The translations under genes were made by a program, and so were the position numbers. Positions 26,658 to 35,424 of a DNA stretch of 64,000 nucleotides are shown piece after piece. The stretch is from Roseobacter sp. GAI101 (lineage in GTDB: Bacteria; Pseudomonadota; Alphaproteobacteria; Rhodobacterales; Rhodobacteraceae): contig NZ_DS999214.1 in assembly GCF_000156335.1 (NCBI RefSeq), forward strand, positions 242,905 through 306,904, in the 5' to 3' direction. Position 1 is the first letter of the stretch. Every line of letters starts with the position of its first letter. The notes below the pieces were generated by a model, which searched no databases, was not told the origin of the DNA, and saw only the letters and a list, made by a program, of their open reading frames with translations.

Positions 26658-27295
26658 GTGGGAACCTGTGTTTTCGTGCTGCCGAACGCCAGTGCTGCCG
26701 CGCACGGATCAGGCTGCCCGCAGATGGCTGACACGACGGCCATGCCATCCGCACCGCTGGCCTGTACATCGCGCAGATGTGCCGATTTCAATCCACCGAT
26801 GGCAACAGTGGGCAACCGGGTCAGCGCCACCAAATCAGCCAGACCTTCAAAACCGACAGGCTTGGCATGGTCCGTTTTTGTTGCCGTTCCAAACACCGGG
26901 CCGAGCCCGAGGTAGTCCACAATCAAGGGGTCCGCCGCCCGCACGGTTTGGGGCGTTTCACACGACAGCCCAAGGATCTTGTCCGGCCCGAGTAATGCGC
27001 GCGCCCGTTCCGGCGACATGTCGCCCTGTCCTATATGCGCGCCATCCACATCCGCTGCAACCGCTGCGGCCACGTCATCGTTGATGACCAGCGGCACGCC
27101 ACTGCCCTCCAATGCGTGTCTGAGCCTGATCGCTAGTGCACGTCGTTCGGCGGTGGTCGCGGTCTTGTCGCGCAGTTGCACCATGGTGACGCCGCCTGCC
27201 ACGGCGCGGCGCACAGTCTCGACAACGCCCAGCCTTGCGCAGAGGTCGGCATCTGTTACCAGATAGAGGCGAAGCTGCGCCTTCAGATCCCGCAT
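26654..27295 (-). CDS. thiE: Thiamine-phosphate synthase ThiE
   Basis: Joins HMP-PP and thiazole phosphate to thiamine phosphate. The 213-residue TIM barrel has VTMVQLRDK, LVINDDVAAA, GAHIGQGDM, LGLSCET, YLGLGPVFGTATKTDH and TVAIGGL, all family positions. Start: ATG at 27295 overlaps the thiM stop (TGATG); a GTG at 27298 is an equal alternative adding one residue. It lies between the two kinases that make its substrates. Confidence 0.95.
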   Translation of the reverse strand: MRDLKAQLRLYLVTDADLCARLGVVETVRRAVAGGVTMVQLRDKTATTAERRALAIRLRHALEGSGVPLVINDDVAAAVAADVDGAHIGQGDMSPERARALLGPDKILGLSCETPQTVRAADPLIVDYLGLGPVFGTATKTDHAKPVGFEGLADLVALTRLPTVAIGGLKSAHLRDVQASGADGMAVVSAICGQPDPCAAALAFGSTKTQVPT

Positions 27296-28068
27296 CACGC
27301 GATGACCTGTGCCAAATCCTCGGGCTGGGTCGCAGCAAGCGCGTCTAGAAAATGCATCTGAAAGCTGCCCGGACCTTTCGCCAGTCCATCAGCCGCACCT
27401 CCCGCCACCTTGAAATGCGCAAGACATGCCAAGGCGGCGTCAAATGCGGGCCCTGTTGCAGCGTAGGCCCCCATCAACGCGCTCTGCGCACACCCCAAGG
27501 CGGTCACCTGCGGCATCAAAGATGATCCCCCGGTGATGCGGGCCTCTTGCGTGCCATCGGTCACGTAATCCACGGGTCCGGTGATCGCGACAACGCTGCC
27601 GAACCGTGCAGCCAGCGCCCTTGCGGCCCCCTGCGCGGCCTCGACGCTGTCACCGCTATCAGCCCCTTTACCTGCGCCGGCCTCGCCCGCGAGGGCCAAT
27701 ATTTCCGAAGCATTCCCGCGCAGGATCGTCGGGCGCAGGGCCAGCAATTCCTGTGCCGCCTCTTTGCGGTAACCCGAAATGAAATGCGCAACCGGGTCCA
27801 GTACCCAAGGAATATCATGCGCCTGCGCGGCCTTGGCCGCCGCCGCCATGCTGGCCAGCCAAGGTGCAGAAAGCGTCCCGATGTTCAGGGTCAGCGCGCT
27901 GCAAATTGGCGTGAAATCATCGACCTCTTCCAAGGCATGTACCATCGCGGGCGAAGCCCCCGCCGCAAGAACGACATTCGCCGCGATATTCATCGCCACA
28001 TAGTTCGTCATGCAGTGCACAAGCGGCTTTTGGTCACGCAGTTCAATCAGCAGATCCGAGGGGGCCAT
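27295..28068 (-). CDS. thiM: Hydroxyethylthiazole kinase ThiM
   Basis: Phosphorylates 4-methyl-5-(2-hydroxyethyl)thiazole, so recycles the thiazole half of thiamine. The 257-residue protein shows QKPLVHCMTNYVAMNIAANV, GTLSAPWLASM, WVLDPVAHFISGYR, RGNASEI and GCAQSALMGAYAA. In the last motif the usual family text is GCxLxA around the catalytic Cys. The ATG at 28068 has AAGGAG 5 bases upstream; the hairpin that can hide that site is listed separately. First gene of the thi operon. Confidence 0.95.
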   Translation of the reverse strand: MAPSDLLIELRDQKPLVHCMTNYVAMNIAANVVLAAGASPAMVHALEEVDDFTPICSALTLNIGTLSAPWLASMAAAAKAAQAHDIPWVLDPVAHFISGYRKEAAQELLALRPTILRGNASEILALAGEAGAGKGADSGDSVEAAQGAARALAARFGSVVAITGPVDYVTDGTQEARITGGSSLMPQVTALGCAQSALMGAYAATGPAFDAALACLAHFKVAGGAADGLAKGPGSFQMHFLDALAATQPEDLAQVIA

Positions 28069-28073
28069 TCTGT

Positions 28074-28097
28074 CTCCTTTTTCGGGCGAAAAAAGAG
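28074..28097 (-). promoter_or_regulatory. Shine-Dalgarno-sequestering hairpin before thiM
   Basis: On the minus strand CUCUUUUUUC (28097-28088) pairs with GAAAAAGGAG (28083-28074) around a GCCC loop: 10 pairs with one G-U. The 3' arm contains the whole AAGGAG site of thiM. It starts 30 bases after the TPP aptamer and there is no U-run after it, so it is best read as the translational expression platform. Confidence 0.75.
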
Positions 28098-28126
28098 ACA
28101 ACGCATGTGCAAATACAAGACATACG

Positions 28127-28200
28127 ACCTCCCTCCGCCAGCATTATCTGGTTCAGGTTCAAAGGGTACATCTCAGCTTTTCAGCGCCCCTGGTAAGGTG
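28127..28200 (-). promoter_or_regulatory. TPP (THI-box) riboswitch aptamer
   Basis: Minus-strand order: ACCUUACCAGGGGCGC, then GCUGAGAU, ACCCUUUGAACCUGAACCAG, AUAAUGCUGGCGGAGGGA, AGGU. The CUGAGA pyrimidine-binding bulge, the ACCC..UUGAACCUG segment and the GGAUAAUGC-like arm are diagnostic. The closing stem pairs ACCU (28200-28197) with AGGU (28130-28127). It precedes thiM, so the whole salvage/import operon should be turned down by thiamine diphosphate. Confidence 0.96.
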
Positions 28201-28432
28201 ATGGCTAGTCGCTTCGGATCGCCGCGTCAAATGTAATGATGTCGGGGAACAGAGTTTTGGGCGAGCCACGTGTGACTGGTGTCGACGGTAGTGCTTGGAA
28301 AATAGGTCAGGTTGAACTGTGTTTCAGGCGCTATTCACGGGTGGTCGCGCGGTATCACCACAGTTTGCCTGGATCCTTTTGCCTGATGGTGACACCCAAT
28401 AATTCCGCTCTCATCTGCCGGAATTAACATCA

Positions 28433-29275
28433 GTGAAAGGTGTGCGCTTTAATGAACTTTCATTCGGCTCTGCAAATCGGGTGGTTTGCAGACCTCCTTT
28501 TAACCTGAAAGTGGCTCCGGTGAACACGAAAAGAGCATCCAACCTTGGCAGCATTGCGGTAAAATTCAGCGCGATGTTGATCGTCATGGCGTCCTTGACC
28601 GGCTTCGCAATATGGGTCGGAAAATCCGTATTTCAGGATTTTTCGCAGTCCCTCAGAACATTTGAGACAGAGTTCGTGCCAAATCTGAAGCAAAGTTCGA
28701 CACTGATCGAAACTGCAGGTGCGTTGGGTGAAAGTCTGTCTTCGATCCTGGTCGCAGAAAGTGCCGATGAAATGTCGTCAAAGGCAACCGATGCAGACCG
28801 GCTGTTAGACGCGTTACGTGACGCAGCCTCCGGCTTGAATGGTGATGATGAACGATTGCTTCTCGAAGCAATCGCCTCTGCATCTGCCAGTATAGGATTG
28901 CTAGTCGAGACGCGGGCGCAAGAAATCAACTACGATGAATTGACGTTGTCGGGTTCTGATGTCCTGAACGCAGCGGCGGTGACGGCACATCTGGCGCTTA
29001 CGGAACGTGGCCGGTCAATGTTGCAGCAGGTCACCATGTCGCCAGCCGACACCACCGTTCAATCCATTGCCCCGAAACTTGAAGAAGTGAACAATATCAC
29101 GGACCTTGATGGTGCAATCGGCGGATTGCTCTCTGTTATTCTGACTGGCAGTTCCGCGGATGACAAAGCGGGTCTTCAATCTGCAATCGTTTCCTCGCGG
29201 AACTGGTCAACCAGATTGAATCGTTTTAGAAAATTGGTTTTGGATTCCACCGTGTCGCGTCAGTTCAAACCATGA
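28433..29275 (+). CDS. Chemoreceptor, N-terminal half (frame-split)
   Basis: Front part of a methyl-accepting chemotaxis protein: a cytoplasmic lead, first transmembrane helix ([19 protein letters not shown], about 45-63), then a helical periplasmic sensor ([20 protein letters not shown]). It runs to [11 protein letters not shown] and stops at 29275. The next frame begins with ATG at 29272 and continues the same sensor domain ([18 protein letters not shown]), so one base has been lost or gained near 29270. Start is uncertain: GTG at 28433 gives a long lead; GTG at 28520 gives [11 protein letters not shown], nearer to usual. Whether two coupled peptides or a dead gene results is open. Confidence 0.75.
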   Translation: MKGVRFNELSFGSANRVVCRPPFNLKVAPVNTKRASNLGSIAVKFSAMLIVMASLTGFAIWVGKSVFQDFSQSLRTFETEFVPNLKQSSTLIETAGALGESLSSILVAESADEMSSKATDADRLLDALRDAASGLNGDDERLLLEAIASASASIGLLVETRAQEINYDELTLSGSDVLNAAAVTAHLALTERGRSMLQQVTMSPADTTVQSIAPKLEEVNNITDLDGAIGGLLSVILTGSSADDKAGLQSAIVSSRNWSTRLNRFRKLVLDSTVSRQFKP

Positions 29276-30888
29276 TTGAACAGGCCGATCCATCGACCGG
29301 TGTTCTTGCCGCGCGCCAGATCGTGATCGAGGCGCGCGAAGTTGCCGGGACTGCGGCTAAGGCCGCTGCTGACGAAGTGGCGTTGATCACCGAAGCCGCC
29401 CGCGGTCTCGGGCGAAGATCCGTTTCCGCGATCGACGGGGCAAGCGGCCGTCTGGACCAGTCCGCAACTGAGGGGAACGCACGAATGACGACAATTGCCG
29501 TGATCAGTGCACCGCTCGCCATTATGTCGATTTTGGGGGCATTTCTTTTGGTCGTGCGTCCCTTGATCGCCGTCACCAAGGTGACAGAGCGCCTGGCGGA
29601 TGGGGATATGGCACCGGTCACGGGTTTCGAAAGGACAGGGGGCGAAATCGGACGAATGGCGCAAGCCCTGAGCGTATTCAGAGACGGCATGATCTCTCAA
29701 AGACGCCTCGAAGAAGAAGACCGTGCCCGCGAAAGCGCTGCAAAGGAGAAAGCCGCGCGCCAAGAGCACGAGGCGCGCATGCGGGATGAAACCGAACGCG
29801 ACCGCATCGCTGAAATCGAGGCACGAGAGCGGGACCGCGAAGCGAAGGTAACGAAGGAACGTGCGCTGCTTCAGGCACAGGCTGAGGCAGAAAGAAAAGC
29901 GCGGTCAGATGAACAAGCGCTGGTTGTCGAGACGTTGGGGAAATCTTTGAAACGTCTGTCTGACGGCGATCTGACCAGCGACATCGAAGCCGCTTTTCCG
30001 ATCGAATATGAAAAAATCAGACATGATTTCAACGCTGCGGTCCGGGCGCTACGCGAAACCATCGGTGCGGTGACACTGAACGCAGTCTCCATTCGGAATG
30101 AGACTTCGTATATCAGCAGTGCCGCAGATGATTTGGCGCGGCGCACCGAGAAGCAGGCGGCGACGCTTGAACAGACCGCCGCCGCAATGGATGAGCTGAA
30201 CAGTTCGGTGCGATCAGCGGCGGAGGGCGCAACCCAGGCCAGCGAGATGTCCAAACAGGCCAAGCGCAATGCGGAAGACGGGGGCGAAGTTGCCCGTTCT
30301 GCGGCCCGTGCGATGGACGGAATAAAGACGTCCTCACAGGAAATTTCTAAAATCACATCGGTGATCGAGAATATCGCGTTTCAAACCAATCTGCTTGCCC
30401 TGAATGCAGGGGTGGAAGCCGCCAGAGCTGGTGAAGCAGGGCGCGGATTTGCCGTGGTCGCCACCGAAGTGCGGGCCTTGGCGCAACGGTCTTCGGAAGC
30501 CGCCGGGGAAATTAATGCGCTGATCCAAAGGTCTGGTGATCAGGTTCAACAAGGTGTGGATCTTGTGGACAAGACTGGAAGCTCGTTGTCTTTGATCGTC
30601 GAGGCAGTTTCGGAAATATCACAGCGGATCGCCGCCATTGCCGTTTCTTCAAAAGAGCAGGCTACGGGGATCAGCGAAATCAATACGGCTGTGAACCAGC
30701 TTGATCAAGTGACGCAACAAAACGCAGCGATGTTCGAAGAAACCACGGCAGCAAGCCATTCTTTGAGATCTGAAGCCGATGCATTGGCCGCAGCTGTGTC
30801 AAAGTTTCGATCAGGTACGGCGACCGGAGACCCAGCAAAAAACCAAGTTTCCAATTCCCGACACGTAACGGCCAGAAGAAAAGCCTAA
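29272..30888 (+). CDS. Chemoreceptor, signalling half (HAMP + MCP signal domain)
   Basis: Rear part of the same receptor, 538 residues. It holds the end of the sensor helices, the second transmembrane helix ([20 protein letters not shown], about 72-95), a HAMP domain ([17 protein letters not shown]...[14 protein letters not shown]), and a long charged coiled coil rich in Glu/Arg. A second HAMP-like stretch follows ([20 protein letters not shown]), then the MCP signalling tip ([20 protein letters not shown]). No CheR/CheB-docking pentapeptide is seen at the C-terminus. The ATGA overlap could allow re-initiation. No chemotaxis kinase or methylase genes are nearby. Confidence 0.85.
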   Translation: MIEQADPSTGVLAARQIVIEAREVAGTAAKAAADEVALITEAARGLGRRSVSAIDGASGRLDQSATEGNARMTTIAVISAPLAIMSILGAFLLVVRPLIAVTKVTERLADGDMAPVTGFERTGGEIGRMAQALSVFRDGMISQRRLEEEDRARESAAKEKAARQEHEARMRDETERDRIAEIEARERDREAKVTKERALLQAQAEAERKARSDEQALVVETLGKSLKRLSDGDLTSDIEAAFPIEYEKIRHDFNAAVRALRETIGAVTLNAVSIRNETSYISSAADDLARRTEKQAATLEQTAAAMDELNSSVRSAAEGATQASEMSKQAKRNAEDGGEVARSAARAMDGIKTSSQEISKITSVIENIAFQTNLLALNAGVEAARAGEAGRGFAVVATEVRALAQRSSEAAGEINALIQRSGDQVQQGVDLVDKTGSSLSLIVEAVSEISQRIAAIAVSSKEQATGISEINTAVNQLDQVTQQNAAMFEETTAASHSLRSEADALAAAVSKFRSGTATGDPAKNQVSNSRHVTARRKA

Positions 30889-31180
30889 AGCCAGGACCAA
30901 CAAGTAGAAAATGGCAAAGGGAAATACTCAGGGGTTTTGATCTTGAGGGGCAGGCCGCTACCGTCAATCTGCTGGACCATCCGGCTGCGCGCCTTTCGTT
31001 ACGCTTTTACCGTCCGTTCGCCCTTTGTGGTCTTGCCCGACCAAAGCGAAGACCAATGGGCGGGCGACGGGATCACAGGCGCGCTTTGACGCCGCGCGAT
31101 TAGAGGACGGCCTTGATCAAAGGCTTTGCCGCAGCGGTCAATATCTGGGCGGCATCCCTCATCTGGACTGATGGCACCTT
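30889..31180. other. Intergenic gap between chemoreceptor and ABC genes
   Basis: The 292 bases separate a rightward gene from the end of a leftward operon. Short open stretches occur (for instance ARFDAARLEDGLDQRLC around 31080-31130) but none has a start signal or a family match that I can defend. No clear terminator with a U-run was found. Confidence 0.4.
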
Positions 31181-32176
31181 TTAGAAGATCAGTTCCTTCC
31201 AGCGATGGCAGGCGACATTATGCTCGACCCCTGCGCTTTCTAAAACTGGTTCTTCAACACGGCAGCGATCCATCGCGTGGGGACAACGGGTTTGGAATTT
31301 ACATCCAGGTGGCGGGTTGGTGGGCGAAGGGATTTCCCCCTCAAGCTTTTGCGCCTTGCCCCGGTCATCAGGGTCCAATGACGGGATCGCGGACAGCAAG
31401 GCCTTGGTATAAGGATGGCGCGGACCAGAGAATAAAGTGCGCGTGGGCGCGGTTTCAACGAGGCGTCCCAGATACATGACGGCCACATGATCGCAGACGT
31501 GCGCGACCACGCTCAGATCGTGGCTGATGAAGAGAAACGTCAGCCCCATATCGTGCTGTATCGCCTTCAGAAGATTCAGCACGTCCGCCTGAATGGACAC
31601 GTCCAGCGCTGCGACGCTTTCATCTGCCACGATGAATTTCGGCCCCGATACCAAGGCCCGCGCGATGGATATGCGCTGCCGCTGGCCGCCTGAAAAAGCG
31701 TGCGGAAACCGGCGCAGGTGTTCCACGTTCAGCCGGCATTTCGCGGCAATTTCGCGCACGCGTTCATCGGTATCGGCGCGTGATCTGGTCAGGCCCATCA
31801 CCTCGAGCGGCTCGGCGACGATGTCGCGCACCGTCATGCGCGGGCTCAATGCGGCATAGGGGTCTTGAAAGATCAACTGGGCGCGTTTGCGGTAATCCTT
31901 CAGCTCTTTTTTCCCGAGGTTCTTAAGAGAATAGGCAACTTCACCATCATCAAAATGCACGTCCCCTTTGCTGATTGGCGCGGCACGCAGCATAGCGCGG
32001 CCAAGGGTGGTTTTGCCGGAACCGGATTCTCCGACAAGGCCAAAGAAGCTGCCGGGCGCGATTTCAAGGCTGACGTCATTTACTGCCCGCACAAATGGCG
32101 CGGGGCCGATCAAACTGCCGCGCAACGGGTAGTGGACCGACAGGTTCTTTGCGGTGATCAAAGGGGATCGGCTCAT
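31181..32176 (-). CDS. Oligopeptide-type ABC transporter ATPase (OppF-like)
   Basis: One of two ATPases of a peptide/nickel-class importer. The 331-residue protein has Walker A GESGSGKTTLG, signature FSGGQRQRISIARALV, Walker B FIVADESVAALD (Ser where most have Pro-Thr) and switch LFLFISHDLSVV. The C-terminal oligopeptide/dipeptide extension is PTNPPPGCKFQTRCPHAMDRC, whose Cys residues bind a 4Fe-4S cluster in some homologues. Its start overlaps the preceding ATPase gene by 4 bases. Last gene of the five-gene operon that begins with the binding protein at 37464. Confidence 0.93.
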   Translation of the reverse strand: MSRSPLITAKNLSVHYPLRGSLIGPAPFVRAVNDVSLEIAPGSFFGLVGESGSGKTTLGRAMLRAAPISKGDVHFDDGEVAYSLKNLGKKELKDYRKRAQLIFQDPYAALSPRMTVRDIVAEPLEVMGLTRSRADTDERVREIAAKCRLNVEHLRRFPHAFSGGQRQRISIARALVSGPKFIVADESVAALDVSIQADVLNLLKAIQHDMGLTFLFISHDLSVVAHVCDHVAVMYLGRLVETAPTRTLFSGPRHPYTKALLSAIPSLDPDDRGKAQKLEGEIPSPTNPPPGCKFQTRCPHAMDRCRVEEPVLESAGVEHNVACHRWKELIF

Positions 32177-33174
32177 TCGCTGTCCCCCGCTGGATCATAG
32201 ATGTGGCATGCGGCGGCGTGGTCGGCGTCTACCTTCAAAAAGGCGGGGACTTGCGCCGCGCAACGTGGGCCGATCACCTCTTGGCAGCGCGTGTGATAGA
32301 CGCATCCCGATGGGCGTTCCAAAGGCGAGGGGATGTCACCGGGGATTGGCGTCAGCGGAGCGCCAATATCATCCAGCGTCGGCAAGGCGGCCAGCAATCC
32401 ACGGGTATAAGGATGCGCGGGCCGGCGGATCACGTCGCGCACGGTACCCTGTTCAACCAGACGCCCCAGATACATCACCGCGACCTTATCCGCCGTCTGC
32501 GCGATCACGCCCAGATCATGGGTGATAAAGATAATGCCCATGCCGAATTCCGACACGAGGTCTTTCATCAGATCAATGACCTGCGCCTGAATGGTCACAT
32601 CCAGCGCGGTTGTCGGTTCGTCTGCAATCAGCAGCTTGGGCTTGGTCGACAGCGCCATGGCAATCATCGCGCGCTGGCGCATGCCGCCGGACAGTTCAAA
32701 CGCATATTGACCAAAGCGCGTGCGGGGGTCCGAAATGCCGACGCGGTCCAGCATTTCGATCGATACCTCCTTGGCCTGAGGTTTGGAATAATTGGTGTGG
32801 ATCAACAACTGCTCTACCATCTGGTCCCCGATAGAGATCGCGGGCGCGAAGCTGGCCATCGGTTCCTGAAAAATCAACGAAATCGACCCGCCGCGCACGA
32901 TCTTCATCTCGCGGTCGGTTTGCAGGGACATGACGTCGACGGGACCCTCATCAAGATGTAGCGTGATCCTGGTATCTGGCCCGTAGACAGCATTCCGCGG
33001 GTTCAGTTTCATCAACGACTTGGCCGTCACGGATTTGCCCGACCCGCTTTCACCGACAAGGCCCATGACCTCGCCTGCTTCGAGGCTGAAGGACACGTTG
33101 TCGACAGCGGTGATGCGGCCTTCGTCGGTGTCAAATTGCAGCGTCAGGTTTTCAACGTCGATCAGTCGGCTCAT
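32173..33174 (-). CDS. Oligopeptide-type ABC transporter ATPase (OppD-like)
   Basis: Second ATPase, 333 residues: Walker [10 protein letters not shown], signature [15 protein letters not shown], Walker [13 protein letters not shown], switch [10 protein letters not shown], and the terminal [20 protein letters not shown] extension. The start at 33174 ([14 protein letters not shown]) overlaps the permease stop (ATGA); the longer open frame enters the permease gene. Pairs with the OppF-like subunit as the heterodimeric motor. Confidence 0.93.
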   Translation of the reverse strand: MSRLIDVENLTLQFDTDEGRITAVDNVSFSLEAGEVMGLVGESGSGKSVTAKSLMKLNPRNAVYGPDTRITLHLDEGPVDVMSLQTDREMKIVRGGSISLIFQEPMASFAPAISIGDQMVEQLLIHTNYSKPQAKEVSIEMLDRVGISDPRTRFGQYAFELSGGMRQRAMIAMALSTKPKLLIADEPTTALDVTIQAQVIDLMKDLVSEFGMGIIFITHDLGVIAQTADKVAVMYLGRLVEQGTVRDVIRRPAHPYTRGLLAALPTLDDIGAPLTPIPGDIPSPLERPSGCVYHTRCQEVIGPRCAAQVPAFLKVDADHAAACHIYDPAGDSE

Positions 33175-34313
33175 TTCTTGGTGTCTCCATAGGGATCGGC
33201 CGCATCGCGCAGCCCGTCGCCGACAAACACGAAGGCCATGACAAGCACGATGAAGAAGATCACCGGAATGAAATACCATTGATAATTGAGCAAAACATCC
33301 GCGCTGGTCACGTTTTGCAGCATGACCCCCAGCGAATTCACAGGGTCTTTCAGGCCCAGCCCGATAAAGCTAAGCGCGGTTTCGGACAGCACCATATACG
33401 GAAAGGAGATCACCAGATCGACGATGATGTAGCTGGTGAAACTGGGCAGCAGATGCTTGCGAATGATATGCCCGCTTGAGGCCCCGCAAAGCTGGGCGGC
33501 CAGCACGTATTCCTGGTTCCGTTCTGTCAAAAGGTGCGTCCTCACCCGTCGCGCAAGCGTGGGCCATCCGATGAAACCCAAGATGATCGAGATGAAGAAA
33601 AACCTTTCCTCCGCGCTCCAGGTGTCCGGGATGAAGGCGGCCAGCGCCATGAAAAGCGGGATGGCGGGGATGGTGCGAACGGCATCGGTCACCATCTGGA
33701 TGAAACTATCGACCCAGCCGCCATAGAACCCCGATATGCCGCCAATGATCAGCGCCAGCACGAAAGACAAAAACACCCCGATGGTACCCACGGCAAGCGA
33801 CGTGTTGATCGCGTGGAAGGTGCGCGAAAAAATATCCTTGCCTGTGGAATCGGTCCCGAACAGGTGGATATAGCCGTCTTCGATTCCGAAAAGATGGGTG
33901 TTGAACGTCATCCCGAGGTACTTGTATTTTGCCCCTTCGAAAAAGAACTGAACATAAAGCCGCTTGTCGGTGTTGACGGTCGTGACCCATCTGAAATTGG
34001 TCTTGGCTGATCGTTCACGCTCAAGCGCATAGATGAAGGGCCGCAGGGAACAGCCGTTGTCATCGCAGAATTTCGGGATCGTGGGGGCACCGTTCAAGTA
34101 ATCCTTGTCGCGCCCGGCAATGGTGGGGTCATAGGGCGTCAAGAACGACGCAAAGATTCCGGACAGGATCAGGATCACCAATACCCATGCGCCGACCATC
34201 GCCGCTTTTTGTTTTTTGAAACGGGTCCAGATCAGCTGGCCCTGGGAGGCGGTGAAATAGGCGTCCTTGGCCGTTTGGTCGACAGATGCGTCGTAAATAT
34301 TGGTTTCAGTCAT
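33171..34313 (-). CDS. Oligopeptide-type ABC permease (OppC-like) with long periplasmic insert
   Basis: Inner-membrane channel subunit, 380 residues against about 300 usual. After the first helix (MVGAWVLVILILSGIFASFL) there is an insert of about 90 residues containing FCDDNGC, a possible disulfide loop, and FRWVTTVNTDKRLYVQFFFE. The permease core then begins at LFGTDSTGKDIFSRTFHAIN. The EAA loop is EYVLAAQLCGASSGHIIRKH. Long inserts of this kind are known in one OppC subgroup. It is 5 bases after the OppB-like gene. Confidence 0.92.
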   Translation of the reverse strand: MTETNIYDASVDQTAKDAYFTASQGQLIWTRFKKQKAAMVGAWVLVILILSGIFASFLTPYDPTIAGRDKDYLNGAPTIPKFCDDNGCSLRPFIYALERERSAKTNFRWVTTVNTDKRLYVQFFFEGAKYKYLGMTFNTHLFGIEDGYIHLFGTDSTGKDIFSRTFHAINTSLAVGTIGVFLSFVLALIIGGISGFYGGWVDSFIQMVTDAVRTIPAIPLFMALAAFIPDTWSAEERFFFISIILGFIGWPTLARRVRTHLLTERNQEYVLAAQLCGASSGHIIRKHLLPSFTSYIIVDLVISFPYMVLSETALSFIGLGLKDPVNSLGVMLQNVTSADVLLNYQWYFIPVIFFIVLVMAFVFVGDGLRDAADPYGDTKK

Positions 34314-34318
34314 CTCTA

Positions 34319-35323
34319 TTACCCCAATATGCTGCGACGAATGCGCGGATCGACCAGCGCCAGCGCGATATCCGTGATAAAGTTGATCGCCACGATGCTG
34401 CCCGTCAGGAAAAAGATGATCGCCCCTGCAAGCTGTTGATCGTTCGACCGTGCGAGTGCTTCGATCAACAGCGATCCGGCTTCGGTCAAGGTCAGGATCA
34501 GGGCAACGATGGGCAATTCGTTGAAGATGCGGTTCAAGTCAAAGCCGAGCGAATTGATGATCGGACTAAGCGCATGACGGGCAGGATACCGCATCAGCAG
34601 CCGTCGCCCCGACACCCCGCGGGCGGCGGCGGCGGTCACGTAAAGCTTGCTGATTTCGTCGGACATCAGGGCGCGCACGGTCTGGATAGCAAAGGCGGTC
34701 GCCGACCAGCCAAGGATGAAAACAGGCAGCCAGACATGCCCAAGAAAGTCTTTGATCTTGGCCCAGTCCCATGCGGCATCCCGAAACTCGGGCGAGAATA
34801 ACCCCGTTAAACTGTTTCCGAACATAACCGTGGAAAACAGCATGATCATCAGCGCCAGCAGAAAGTTCGGCAGGGCCAGCCCCAGATAACTGACCAGACG
34901 CAGACTGTTGTTCAGGAAAGGGTTGCGCGATGTGGCGGCGATGATGCCAACCGGTATGGCGATGAGATACGCCAGAAACAGCGACCCAAGGCAGATGCCG
35001 ATGCTCAGCCAGACTTTCTGGCCCAGCAATTGGTTGATGTTCAGGCGCAGGATGCAGCTGTCGCCGAATTCGCCCTGAAAGGCGTTGAATATCCAGTTTG
35101 TCCAACGCTCAAGATAGGGTCGGTCCAGCCCCAGACGAACGCGTTCGGCCTCGATATCGGCGATGGATATCTGGGCACCCTGGCTGTTCTTGAAGGCAAG
35201 ATAGCGTTCGGCGCAGTCCCCCGGCACCAATTCCATCAGCGAGAATACGATAAAGGACACAAGACACAGCGTGAAAAGGGCAAGCGCGGCGCGGATCAAC
35301 GCGAACCGAAGAAACTGTACCAT
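34319..35323 (-). CDS. Oligopeptide-type ABC permease (OppB-like)
   Basis: The other channel subunit, 334 residues, beginning with the typical N-terminal helix (FLRFALIRAALALFTLCLVS) and a periplasmic domain with RYLAFKNSQGAQISIADIEA. The core has WLSIGICLGSLFLAYLIAIP and the EAA loop LYVTAAAARGVSGRRLLMRY. It ends 5 bases before the OppC-like gene and follows the binding protein gene by 101 bases that contain a strong hairpin. Confidence 0.92.
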   Translation of the reverse strand: MVQFLRFALIRAALALFTLCLVSFIVFSLMELVPGDCAERYLAFKNSQGAQISIADIEAERVRLGLDRPYLERWTNWIFNAFQGEFGDSCILRLNINQLLGQKVWLSIGICLGSLFLAYLIAIPVGIIAATSRNPFLNNSLRLVSYLGLALPNFLLALMIMLFSTVMFGNSLTGLFSPEFRDAAWDWAKIKDFLGHVWLPVFILGWSATAFAIQTVRALMSDEISKLYVTAAAARGVSGRRLLMRYPARHALSPIINSLGFDLNRIFNELPIVALILTLTEAGSLLIEALARSNDQQLAGAIIFFLTGSIVAINFITDIALALVDPRIRRSILG

Positions 35324-35383
35324 CAGATGATTGCCCCGTCGAAGAATGCGACCCGTTTGGGTTCGCTTTTATGTCGTGAGTTA

Positions 35384-35403
35384 CGGGCCACGCGAGCGGC
35401 CCG
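35384..35403 (-). promoter_or_regulatory. Intercistronic hairpin between binding protein and permease genes
   Basis: CGGGCC and GGCCCG form a perfect 6-bp GC stem with an 8-base loop. It lies just after the binding-protein stop and before the permease start. Such hairpins often slow 3' decay so that the binding protein is made in excess over the membrane parts; that role is inferred from position. Confidence 0.5.
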
Positions 35404-35424
35404 CAACAAAGGTTGGGTCAGGGT

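Noticed and set aside
29262..29275. Programmed ribosomal frameshift joining the two chemoreceptor halves
   Set aside because: No slippery heptamer or downstream pseudoknot is apparent; mutation, error or re-initiation at ATGA are simpler.
30950..31140. Short coding-like stretch after the chemoreceptor gene
   Set aside because: No start signal, frames are broken, and no family phrase could be recognised.
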